Origin: Leptolyngbya sp. 'hensonii'
GTDB taxonomy: Bacteria; Cyanobacteriota; Cyanobacteriia; GCF-001939115
Direction: 5' to 3'
Assembly: GCF_001939115.1 (NCBI RefSeq)
Contig: NZ_MQTZ01000021.1
Coordinates: 1 to 64,000 of the forward strand
Length of the DNA stretch: 64,000 nt
In this document: one piece after another, positions 53,785 to 61,900 of the stretch
Position numbering within the stretch: the stretch's first letter is position 1
Layout of the letters: each line of letters begins with the position of its first letter
The notes under the pieces: model-generated
Told to the model about the DNA's origin: nothing
The model's input: the letters and a program-made list of their open reading frames with translations, nothing else
Databases searched by the model: none
Program-made: the position numbers and the translations under genes

Positions 53785-54735
53785 ATGCGCTTAGAACAGT
53801 TGCAAGCCTTTCTGGCGGTTGCAGAGACTGGGAGCTTTCAGCAGGCGGCTCGCAAGTGTGGGGTCACCCAGTCCACAGTCAGCCGTCAGATCCAGAGCCT
53901 GGAGGGAGATCTGGGTCTGCCTCTGTTACATCGTGCAGCTAAGGCACGGTTAACCCTGGGAGGAGAACGATTACTTCCCCATGTGCGTAAGATTTGCCAG
54001 GAATGGCAGGTCGCAACAGAAGAACTCAACGATCTAATCGGGGGGAAGCAGCCAGAACTCTGCATTGCCGCGATTCAATCTGTCTGTGCCCATTATCTGC
54101 CACCCATTTTGCAGAAATTCTGTAGCGACTTCCCGGGCATGCAGTTACGGGTGACTTCCCTAGGCAGCGATCGGGCGCTGAAAGTGCTGAAAGATGGCCT
54201 GGTAGATGTGGCGATCGTCATGCAAAATCGGTTTTTGACCGCCAGCCAGGAAATGATCGTGGATACGTTATACGAGGAGCCGATCGAAATACTCATGGCG
54301 GCTCATCATCCTCTGACCCAATATGAAATTGTGCCCTGGGCTGCCCTGGTTCAGTATCCTCAGGTCGTTTTTAAGGATGGCTATGGAATGCAGCGACTGG
54401 TGCAGGAGCAATTTACTCGTCAGGGTGCTACCCTAAATGCAGTTCTGGAACTCAATACGTTGGATGCCTTTCGGGGAGTGGTGCGCCAGGGGGAGCTCAT
54501 CGCCCTGTTGCCTAGATCGGCCATTCTGGATGTCCATCTGGATGCGACCTTGGCTACGCGCTCCACTGAGGATCCGGTGATCAATCGGCAAGTGGTCCTG
54601 GTGACAACCCGCGATCGGGTGCTGATTCCACCCATTCAACATTTTTGTGATTTGGTGCGCCACCATATCTACCCGCAAAGAGACATGCCTGTTACAGCCA
54701 GGGAGGTCCCAATCCCGTTACAACACGTTGTATGA
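53785..54735 (+). CDS. LysR-type transcriptional regulator
   Basis: A 316-aa protein starting MRLEQLQAFLAVAETGSFQQ at the ATG at 53785. The winged helix-turn-helix is AARKCGVTQSTVSRQIQSLE (about 20-39). A periplasmic-binding-like co-inducer domain begins ELCIAAIQSVCAHYLPPILQ. Regulated genes are unknown; the next gene, in the same direction 26 bp downstream, is an obvious candidate, although LysR proteins more often control divergent genes. Confidence 0.93.
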   Translation: MRLEQLQAFLAVAETGSFQQAARKCGVTQSTVSRQIQSLEGDLGLPLLHRAAKARLTLGGERLLPHVRKICQEWQVATEELNDLIGGKQPELCIAAIQSVCAHYLPPILQKFCSDFPGMQLRVTSLGSDRALKVLKDGLVDVAIVMQNRFLTASQEMIVDTLYEEPIEILMAAHHPLTQYEIVPWAALVQYPQVVFKDGYGMQRLVQEQFTRQGATLNAVLELNTLDAFRGVVRQGELIALLPRSAILDVHLDATLATRSTEDPVINRQVVLVTTRDRVLIPPIQHFCDLVRHHIYPQRDMPVTAREVPIPLQHVV

Positions 54736-54761
54736 TGCTGGTTCAATTCTGGGGTTGAGAT

Positions 54762-55844
54762 ATGAGCAATGCATTCAGAGAGCTATTGCGTAAAGTGGGG
54801 AGCGGTGTCCATACCCATAAAGATTTGACCCGGGCGGAAGCGGAAGCGGCGACTCGAATGATGCTCCTACAAGAGGCAACACCGGCTCAAATTGGGGCTT
54901 TTATGATTGCCCATCGCATTAAGCGTCCGACGGGGGAAGAACTGGCGGGGATGCTGGATGCCTATGACCAGTTAGGCCCAAAATTGCAACCCATCTCCAG
55001 CGATCGTCCAACCTTGATTTTGGGTTCTCCTTATGACGGACGAGATCGGACAGCTCCGATCAGCCCCATCACGGCCCTGATCCTGGCCGCAGCCGGATGT
55101 CCGGTGCTGCTCCATGGGGGGGATCGGATGCCCACCAAGGCGGGGGTGCCCCTGGTAGAACTGTGGGAGGGGCTGGGGCTTAACTGGCGTCTGCGATCGC
55201 TGGAGGAGATCCAGCGTTTGTTTCAGAGGACTTTGCTGGGGTTTGTCTATTTACCGCTACATTTTCCCCTGGCTCAAGGTCTGGTGTCCTATCGGGATCA
55301 GATTGGCAAACGCCCCCCCTTTGCGACCATTGAGTTGCTCTGGGCTCCTTATGCGGGTGCGTCCCATGTTGTGTCTGGATTTGTTCATCCTCCGACTGAG
55401 GCAACGCTGCAGGAATCCTTTCGTTTCAGAGGAACGCCAGCTCAGTTCACAACGGTCAAGGGCCTGGAAGGAAGCTGTGATCTGCCCCGCGATCGCACGT
55501 CGATTATTGGTTTAGGACAGTTGAGTGATCCCGAACAACCACTGCTGGATCGATTGCTCCTCCATCCTCGGGATTATGATCTGGCAGGTGTGGATGTTGC
55601 CTTCACCTCAACAGCCCAATGGGTGATGGATGTGCAATCACTGCTCCAGGGAAGGCCCTCGGAACTGCAGCGATCGGTCCTCTGGAATGGTGGGTTTTAC
55701 CTCTGGCGGGCAGGTGTTTGCGAGGATATGGCCGCAGGATTGCATCGCGCTGAAACCATGCTGGCAACGGGAGAAGTTGCTCAGAAACTGGAGGAGATTA
55801 GGGCAGCGGTTACTCCTCAGACAGAAGCCCTACTTAAAAATTGA
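54762..55844 (+). CDS. TrpD-like (anthranilate phosphoribosyltransferase family) protein
   Basis: A 360-aa protein with the TrpD N-terminal helical domain (LTRAEAEAATRMMLLQEATP, AQIGAFMIAHRIKRPTGEEL). The PRPP site of true TrpD (GTGGD) reads LGSPYDGRDRTAPISPITAL, and KHGNRSSS becomes LLHGGDRMPTKAGVPLVELW. The enzyme is therefore unlikely to make phosphoribosyl-anthranilate; relatives such as TrpD2/YbiB bind nucleic acids. It follows the LysR gene closely. Confidence 0.82.
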   Translation: MSNAFRELLRKVGSGVHTHKDLTRAEAEAATRMMLLQEATPAQIGAFMIAHRIKRPTGEELAGMLDAYDQLGPKLQPISSDRPTLILGSPYDGRDRTAPISPITALILAAAGCPVLLHGGDRMPTKAGVPLVELWEGLGLNWRLRSLEEIQRLFQRTLLGFVYLPLHFPLAQGLVSYRDQIGKRPPFATIELLWAPYAGASHVVSGFVHPPTEATLQESFRFRGTPAQFTTVKGLEGSCDLPRDRTSIIGLGQLSDPEQPLLDRLLLHPRDYDLAGVDVAFTSTAQWVMDVQSLLQGRPSELQRSVLWNGGFYLWRAGVCEDMAAGLHRAETMLATGEVAQKLEEIRAAVTPQTEALLKN

Positions 55845-55972
55845 AGAGGCTAGTTGATTTTCATCATAGTCAGGCCATGCCTTGACCCTATCCAATTTCA
55901 GGAATATTCTACTGTTTCTGAAGCTTTACAGGGAATTCTGCAAAAATAGTATGTGGTCAATCACCAGTTCGA

Positions 55973-57643
55973 ATGTCTGCGTTTGAGAGTCCATGCCTGA
56001 GCATTGCAGTGGCACCACTGCTGGCCGCAGGCCCGAATAACTATGCCATCTGGGTTTTGAAGGCCCCGTCGCCGGGGGGCTTCGTTCACCATGACTGCGT
56101 CTGGCCTGAGCCCTTAACCCAGACCTGGCATGCATGGCAGGAGATGTTTTCCCTCCGAGGGTTGCCTAATGTGCCACGTGTTTCCTCGGTAAGCGTCTCT
56201 CCCCTGGTGGAACTCCCTTCTCTGGATGCGAATCCGGCTGCTTTTCCGCCTCAGCAAATTGGATTGACCGGTCGCCTGATGCAACACTTGGGAACCAGTC
56301 TGTGGCAATGGTTGTTGGGTGGGCCAATTCAGAGTAGCTTCGACCAGAGCCAGGGCATTGCGATCGGGCAGAATAAGCCGCTACGCCTGCGCCTGGAAAT
56401 TCGCGATCCAGATCTGGTGGCCCTGCCTTGGGAAATCATGCAGCCCCAGTCCGGTAAACAGGCGATTTCTCTCAGTCAACAACTGCTCTTCAGCCGCACC
56501 ACCACGGCGGTGGATCCGCTGCAACCCCTGCGAATTGAGCAGTCCCTCAAAATCCTGCTGGTGTTGGGACAGGATGTGGATACCCTGACCGGAAACTCGG
56601 GGCCCCTGCGGGCCAGTGGCGCTGTTTTGCAATTGGAACAGGAAGCCAGCACCTTGGCCCAAGTCCTGGAGAATTGCTGCCATCCGGAATCCATGACCAG
56701 TCGATCGGTGATCCCTGTTCCCTGTCGGGTTGATACCCTGGTGCAACCGACGCCAGCCGAACTCACCCAACACCTGGAGACGGGGCAATACAATATCCTG
56801 TTCTATGCTGGTCATGGGACGCCAGCCCCCGATGGTGGGTTGCTCCTGTTGCGCTCCGATACGAAAATGAGTGGAACGGAACTGGCCCAGGTTCTGACCC
56901 GTTGTCGAGTTACCCTGGCAGTATTCAATGCCTGCTGGGGAGCCCAACCCGACCATGATGGGGAAAAGGCCATTCCTCGAAGTAGTTTGGCGGAGGTCTT
57001 GGTTCACCATGGGGTGCCAGCGGTGTTAGCAATGCGGGACTCGATCGCTGACCAGGAAGCCCTCAGCTTTATCCAGGCGTTTGCCCAGGCCCTGGCGGAG
57101 CGGGTGCCGATCGATCAGGCTGTAGCCGTAGCCCGACAACATCTGCTCACCCTCTACAAATTTAACCAGCCTGCCTGGTCTTTGCCGGTGCTGTATATGC
57201 ATCCGGAATTTAATGGAGAACTGGTCAGGCCCGTGGAGGAGGGGATGACGGAACTCCCCACCAACCCCAGCTATGGTTGGCAGCATCCAGTAGCAGCCCT
57301 GAGGCTGCTGGGGTCTACCACCAGAGTCTGGCCGATTCAGGGCGGTTTGATTCGGGTGGGTCGTAAGGGTGAGAATGATCTGGTGATTCAGGAACAGTGG
57401 GTCTCTCAGAAGCATGCGGAGATTTTCTGCCGGGATGTTTTTGCTGAAGGGGCAGTGGTCCCCACCTATTTCCTGCGAGATTTTTCCCGCTATGGCACGC
57501 TGGTATTAGGACCTGGTGGCTGGCAGAAAGTGCATCACCAGGAAGTTCCCCTCCAGTCGGGGACGCAATTAAAGTTTGGCAGTTCCCAGGGGCAGGCCCT
57601 GGAGTTTCTGATCGAAACGCCCCTGATCCCTGATGATGTCTAG
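55973..57643 (+). CDS. CHAT protease-like protein with C-terminal FHA domain
   Basis: A 556-aa soluble protein. Residues about 130-410 are a CHAT (caspase HetF-associated) domain with the dyad His281 in FYAGHG and Cys321 in VFNACWGAQ; HHGVPAVLAMRDSIADQEAL follows. Residues about 450-530 are an FHA domain, with LIRVGRKGENDLVI and WVSQKHAEIF (Ser478/His481) positioned for phosphothreonine binding. No signal peptide is seen. Phosphopeptide binding may steer a caspase-like protease. Its stop is shared with ackA (CTAG). Confidence 0.88.
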   Translation: MSAFESPCLSIAVAPLLAAGPNNYAIWVLKAPSPGGFVHHDCVWPEPLTQTWHAWQEMFSLRGLPNVPRVSSVSVSPLVELPSLDANPAAFPPQQIGLTGRLMQHLGTSLWQWLLGGPIQSSFDQSQGIAIGQNKPLRLRLEIRDPDLVALPWEIMQPQSGKQAISLSQQLLFSRTTTAVDPLQPLRIEQSLKILLVLGQDVDTLTGNSGPLRASGAVLQLEQEASTLAQVLENCCHPESMTSRSVIPVPCRVDTLVQPTPAELTQHLETGQYNILFYAGHGTPAPDGGLLLLRSDTKMSGTELAQVLTRCRVTLAVFNACWGAQPDHDGEKAIPRSSLAEVLVHHGVPAVLAMRDSIADQEALSFIQAFAQALAERVPIDQAVAVARQHLLTLYKFNQPAWSLPVLYMHPEFNGELVRPVEEGMTELPTNPSYGWQHPVAALRLLGSTTRVWPIQGGLIRVGRKGENDLVIQEQWVSQKHAEIFCRDVFAEGAVVPTYFLRDFSRYGTLVLGPGGWQKVHHQEVPLQSGTQLKFGSSQGQALEFLIETPLIPDDV

Positions 57644-58863
57644 AGTTGCTGAGACAACAGTTTCTGGCATTCCCGGGCGATCGCCCAGTCTTCCTGAGTA
57701 TGGATGACCAAAATCCGAATCGAGGAGTTTGGGGTGGCCAGATCCTGATCGATCAGGCGCTGCTCATTTTTCTCGGAATCCAGTTTCCAGCCCAGAAAGC
57801 CAAAGGCTTCACAGGCGGCAGCTCTGACTAGGCTGCTATTCTCCCCTACCCCGGCAGTAAAAATCATAGCATCCAGGCCCCCTAAACTAGCGAGCATCGC
57901 GCCGATCGAGGACCGTAGTCGATGGATATACAGATCTAAAGCCAGCTGGGCTCGCGCATCACCGGCGGCGATCGCCGTTTGAATTTGGCGCAGATCGCCC
58001 GATTGACCCGAGATGCCCAGCAGACCAGAGCCTTTGTTGAGGGTCTGGTCCAGACGATCGACCGTATAGCCTTCTTGCCGGAGTAGATGAATCAACAGAC
58101 CGGGATCAATCGATCCGGAACGAGTTCCCATCATCAGCCCCTCTAGAGGCGTGAAACCCATGGTCGTATCAATGCTGTGGCCCTCTCGAATGGCGGCCAG
58201 GGAACATCCATTACCCAGATGGCAATTGATCAAACGCAGGGTTCGTAGATCTCTCCCCAGAATCTGGGCGGCTCGTTCGGCACAATATTGGTGGCTGATG
58301 CCATGGAAGCCATAGCGACGCATGCCCTGCTCAAACCATTCATAAGGGCCAGGATAGAGCGCAGCAGCCAGAGGAAGTTGACTGTGAAAAGCCGTATCAA
58401 ACACCGCCACTTGGGGGATCTGAGGACCCAGGATGTGCTCGATCGCCTCAATGCCTTCCAGGTTGGCAGGATTGTGGGCCGGAGCCAGGGTGGCCAACCG
58501 GGCGATCGCTGCCTTGACTGCTGGTGTGACGATCGTGCTGTGCTGATATTCCTGCCCCCCATGCACCACCCGATGACCGACGACATCAAGGGCAGCCGGT
58601 TCTGGGATGACCTGGGTATCTCCCGCCCAGAGGGTTTTTAACAGGGTCATGGTCATCTCCTTGCGGGAGGTTGTGGCTATTTCCTGGTTCAGGGTTGCTC
58701 CCTGTCGTGTTTTAACGTGCAAGGCGGCAATTCCCTGTTGACGGGTCCAGTCAATCTGAGCTTCCCAGAGGGGATGGGGTGGTCGATCGGGCAATTTGGA
58801 ATTGAACTCATAAAGACAGCTTTTCTGACTGCTGGACCCCGCATTCAAGATCAATATTTTCAT
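57640..58863 (-). CDS. ackA: Acetate kinase
   Basis: A 407-aa acetate kinase (acetyl phosphate + ADP to acetate + ATP) starting MKILILNAGSSSQKSCLYEF at the ATG at 58863. Conserved parts include VFDTAFHSQLP, RRYGFHGISHQY (His and Gly of the active site), NCHLGNGCSLAAI and GLMMGTRSGSIDPG. No phosphotransacetylase is in the window. Confidence 0.96.
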   Translation of the reverse strand: MKILILNAGSSSQKSCLYEFNSKLPDRPPHPLWEAQIDWTRQQGIAALHVKTRQGATLNQEIATTSRKEMTMTLLKTLWAGDTQVIPEPAALDVVGHRVVHGGQEYQHSTIVTPAVKAAIARLATLAPAHNPANLEGIEAIEHILGPQIPQVAVFDTAFHSQLPLAAALYPGPYEWFEQGMRRYGFHGISHQYCAERAAQILGRDLRTLRLINCHLGNGCSLAAIREGHSIDTTMGFTPLEGLMMGTRSGSIDPGLLIHLLRQEGYTVDRLDQTLNKGSGLLGISGQSGDLRQIQTAIAAGDARAQLALDLYIHRLRSSIGAMLASLGGLDAMIFTAGVGENSSLVRAAACEAFGFLGWKLDSEKNEQRLIDQDLATPNSSIRILVIHTQEDWAIARECQKLLSQQL

Positions 58864-59061
58864 CGAGCCATCCTTTCTCCTTTCTCTTTTCAAGTTTGCA
58901 GAAATTCCTTCAGATAGGGTTAAGGAATCAGCACTTAAGGGTCTGGAATTCTCTACGGTTGCTGGAATTTTAAATTTTGAACTTTGAACGCTTCTGACAT
59001 CCCCTGTAGGACAATCAAAACAGTTACTGGATACCCTCTCCCCGGTAGGTCACAGGCACAT

Positions 59062-60750
59062 ATGTCACGAAAAAGAATTTCTCAGGTTCCATCCGCGTTG
59101 CTGGCTGCTCTGGGCGCAATTTTGCTTGCCTCTCTCTCTGAGATGGGCGGTCAGCAGAGATGGGCTGACGCTCATCCTGAACCGGTGGTGAATACAATGC
59201 TGTTGGCGGATGCAAACAATACTGCTGGAACGACTCCCACCGCACCTGCGGGCAGTATTCCCTGGCCTGTCTGGCTGGGGTCGTTGCCGATCGCGGGAGG
59301 GTTTTTCTGGTGGCTGTTGAAAACACAGAGAACGGCTGCTCCAACCTCGAAGCGTCCATCCGATCTGCCAACCGGGAACAAGGCTCCGTTGCCTGGGGCA
59401 GGGGCAACTCCCGCGGCTCCCCCAGAATTGCTCCAGGTCTCTCCGCCTCCATCTGTTGTCGTAGAAAGGGTCCCTGCTCCGGAGAGCATCCCCCCAAGCC
59501 CAGTCGTGGATGTTGTGCAGACCTCACTAGGGGACTCCCCTGCTGATACTGTTCCTGCTCCTGCGCTCACATCCTCCCCTGAGGTGATGGAGCCAGAACC
59601 ATCGCTTCCAAATGGCATTCTGGAGAGTCCAACTCTTCCGGCCTCTACTCCTGCTGCTGTTCCAGTGACCAGCTTTGTCACCGCAACCTCTCTGGAACTG
59701 GCTCAATCTGGTGTGGAGGCGACCAAGTTTGATGTGGGTCAGACGGACCTGGCTAGTGAAAGTCTGGCCTCTGTGGATGAGGGATTGCCTGAACTGCCGG
59801 ATGGGTATGGGGTGAGTCGGATTGTACTGATGCCCCGTGATCCTCAGTGGGCCTATGCCTATTGGGATGTCTCGAATGAGCATAAACAAGCTCTGCGACA
59901 ACAGGGCGGCTTCCGGTTGGCGCTGCGCTTCTACGATGTCACGGATGTTGATATTACGCTCCAGAACCCCCATAGCCTGCAGCAATATGACTGTGATGAG
60001 ATGGCACGAGATTGGTATTTGCCTGTACCAGTCAGCGATCGTGACTATATTGTGGAAATTGGGTATCTGGCTGGGGATGGGCGCTGGCTCCTGCTGGCTC
60101 GATCGGGATCAGTTCGGATCCCGCCTGTCTATCCTTCAGATTGGTTCCATGATCAGTTTCTCACCCTGGACTGGAACGAAGATTTGCGGGGTAGAAACTT
60201 CTTTGACCTGGGTCTCCAGAGCACCTGGTCTTCCACAACAGGTCCCATTTATGATCAGATTTTTGATCTGGCTCAATCGACAGAGGCCCAGCGGGTAGCA
60301 GGGTCTCTCTATGGTTCCATGCAGCATGTGGCTGGTTCCATGCAGCAAATTCCGCTGGAATCTCTCAGTTCCTACATTTTTCCTTCTGGTATCGGATCCT
60401 GGGCCTTGCCGACAGTTTCTGGTCTCACCCTTTCTGGTGTCGGGTTTTCAGCTTCTGCGGCTCCGATCCGCCCCCGTCAGTTCTGGCTCGTGGCGGATGC
60501 TGAATTAATTGTGTATGGGGCTACGGAACCGGATGCCACAGTGACGATCGCGGGTCGCCCCATCCAGTTGAGCCCCGATGGGACATTCCGCTTCCAGATG
60601 GCCTTCCCAGATGGGCTAATTGACTATCCGATTCTAGCGGTTGCCATTGATGGTGAGCAAACGCGATCCATTCACATGCGCTTTACCCGCGAAACGCCCC
60701 ACCGCCATACTAATGCTAAGGATGAAGCGACGGACGAGTGGCTGATTTGA
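59062..60750 (+). CDS. DUF4912 domain protein with N-terminal membrane segments
   Basis: A 562-aa protein from the ATG at 59062 (MSRKRISQVPSALLAALGAI). An N-terminal hydrophobic segment acts as a signal or anchor, and a second segment follows (PWPVWLGSLPIAGGFFWWLL). A long Pro/Ala/Ser/Glu-rich linker leads to the DUF4912 domain, about 255-370 (VLMPRDPQWAYAYWDVSNEH and YIVEIGYLAGDGRWLLLARS). A C-terminal IPT-like or beta domain ends TIAGRPIQLSPDGTFRFQM. Function unknown; DUF4912 is thought to bind carbohydrate or to be a structural Ig-like unit. Confidence 0.82.
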   Translation: MSRKRISQVPSALLAALGAILLASLSEMGGQQRWADAHPEPVVNTMLLADANNTAGTTPTAPAGSIPWPVWLGSLPIAGGFFWWLLKTQRTAAPTSKRPSDLPTGNKAPLPGAGATPAAPPELLQVSPPPSVVVERVPAPESIPPSPVVDVVQTSLGDSPADTVPAPALTSSPEVMEPEPSLPNGILESPTLPASTPAAVPVTSFVTATSLELAQSGVEATKFDVGQTDLASESLASVDEGLPELPDGYGVSRIVLMPRDPQWAYAYWDVSNEHKQALRQQGGFRLALRFYDVTDVDITLQNPHSLQQYDCDEMARDWYLPVPVSDRDYIVEIGYLAGDGRWLLLARSGSVRIPPVYPSDWFHDQFLTLDWNEDLRGRNFFDLGLQSTWSSTTGPIYDQIFDLAQSTEAQRVAGSLYGSMQHVAGSMQQIPLESLSSYIFPSGIGSWALPTVSGLTLSGVGFSASAAPIRPRQFWLVADAELIVYGATEPDATVTIAGRPIQLSPDGTFRFQMAFPDGLIDYPILAVAIDGEQTRSIHMRFTRETPHRHTNAKDEATDEWLI

Positions 60751-60771
60751 ACAAATCCGTTCCTTACAAGA

Positions 60772-60797
60772 GCAGGGGCGAGGTTCCTCGCCCCTGC
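60772..60797. terminator. 12-bp GC-rich hairpin between convergent genes
   Basis: GCAGGGGCGAGG and CCTCGCCCCTGC are perfectly complementary across TT. The element lies 21 nt after one gene and 57 nt from the other, so it may act as a bidirectional terminator. A T-run is lacking. Similar GGGGCGAGG palindromes are, as I recall, repeated in cyanobacterial genomes. Confidence 0.6.
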
Positions 60798-60854
60798 CTC
60801 TCCTGAGTTTCTAACTTCTCAACCGGATTAAATTCATGTTCCTCAGGCTGGGCC

Positions 60855-61598
60855 TTACCGGAAATTACCGGGGTTCAACCGGGGACTGTTCCGCCGCATG
60901 GTGTTGCTACCTTGTAACATCGCGCCGGTGCCCCCATCCGCCGGGTCCAGGAAGGGCCGTAAGTTGATATTGCTGGAGCGGTTGCCGGTGTTAGCCCCCC
61001 CTAAAACGGTGTTGCCAATCTTGACAATGTCATTCAGAAGGGGATCTTTAGTGTTAATGCCAGTGCCTGGAATTCCCCGACCATTGCCCGTATAGGTGTT
61101 AACACCCTGGGTTTGTTGACCACTATCCGCGATCGTCAAATTCTGGAAGACCCGATCCCGGGTTGCGATCGGATCTTGACCAGGAGGAACCGTAAACACG
61201 ATCCGGCAGGAGGGTACCCGTTCTGTCGTCACACAAACGGTGTTGTACCCATTCTCCATGGCTGTTTGCATTTCCAGCAATCCATCGGGTCGGTAGGATT
61301 CCAGCCTGCGGCTGATTTCACTACAACGCCGTTCCGGTGTCCAGCCCCCACCTAAACCTGTGGGGGTGGCCCAGGGATAGTACTGATTGGGTTGACTTTC
61401 GGGATGGTACATGACCACGTACTGCCCATTGCTGTTCTGGCAGGTAAACCGAGGTTGGCTAGTGGTTGTGGTCTCGCCAGAACCAGGAGCTGGTGTGGAG
61501 GTGGGTGGGGGAGTTTGCTGGGCATTGATCGGACTACCTATTAAAAGAGATAGGGTCACGATCGAAAGACCAAGACTCTTCGAGGTAAAACTGAACAT
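60855..61598 (-). CDS. COP23 domain secreted protein
   Basis: A 247-aa protein from the ATG at 61598 (MFSFTSKSLGLSIVTLSLLI), with a signal peptide ending near INAQQ; an ATG at 61634 is an alternative. After a Pro/Thr/Ser linker comes the COP23 domain: RFTCQNSNGQYVVMYHPESQ, RRCSEISRRLE and GYNTVCVTTERVPSCRIVFT, with four Cys likely in disulfides. COP23 was named as a circadian oscillating protein in Cyanothece. The C-terminal 70 residues are Gly/Asn rich. Confidence 0.85.
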   Translation of the reverse strand: MFSFTSKSLGLSIVTLSLLIGSPINAQQTPPPTSTPAPGSGETTTTSQPRFTCQNSNGQYVVMYHPESQPNQYYPWATPTGLGGGWTPERRCSEISRRLESYRPDGLLEMQTAMENGYNTVCVTTERVPSCRIVFTVPPGQDPIATRDRVFQNLTIADSGQQTQGVNTYTGNGRGIPGTGINTKDPLLNDIVKIGNTVLGGANTGNRSSNINLRPFLDPADGGTGAMLQGSNTMRRNSPRLNPGNFR

Positions 61599-61900
61599 GG
61601 AACCGGACACCTGTTCTGAGGACTGTCGTGGCATGGTTACCATCTCCCAATATTTTTCATCAATAGGGTTGGAGCGTCCACGCAGGGCGTGGGAGTGAAT
61701 TTCATTTAGGATAGCTGTAGCATTGAAACTGCAGATGGCAAGCTTTAGGACTCGAACATCTTCGATCAGATCATTGCAATAGTTTCAGATCAGATCGACA
61801 TCCTATACCAGAGAAAAGTTCCCTGAAGTTATAAACTTTAAGATCACGGTCAAGATCATATCCGCTGTCGTTTGTTGTCTCCTTCACCCGACTTGCCCCA
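61599..61900. other. Divergent intergenic region
   Basis: About 300 bases between the divergent COP23 and membrane-protein genes. The promoter of each should lie here, with the COP23 side possibly coding if its longer start is used. A repeated GATCAGATC (near 61765 and 61788) is visible; I see no gene or RNA. Confidence 0.4.

Noticed and set aside
54762-55844. Calling the gene trpD
   Set aside because: The PRPP-binding and anthranilate-binding motifs are replaced, so the enzyme name is not supported.
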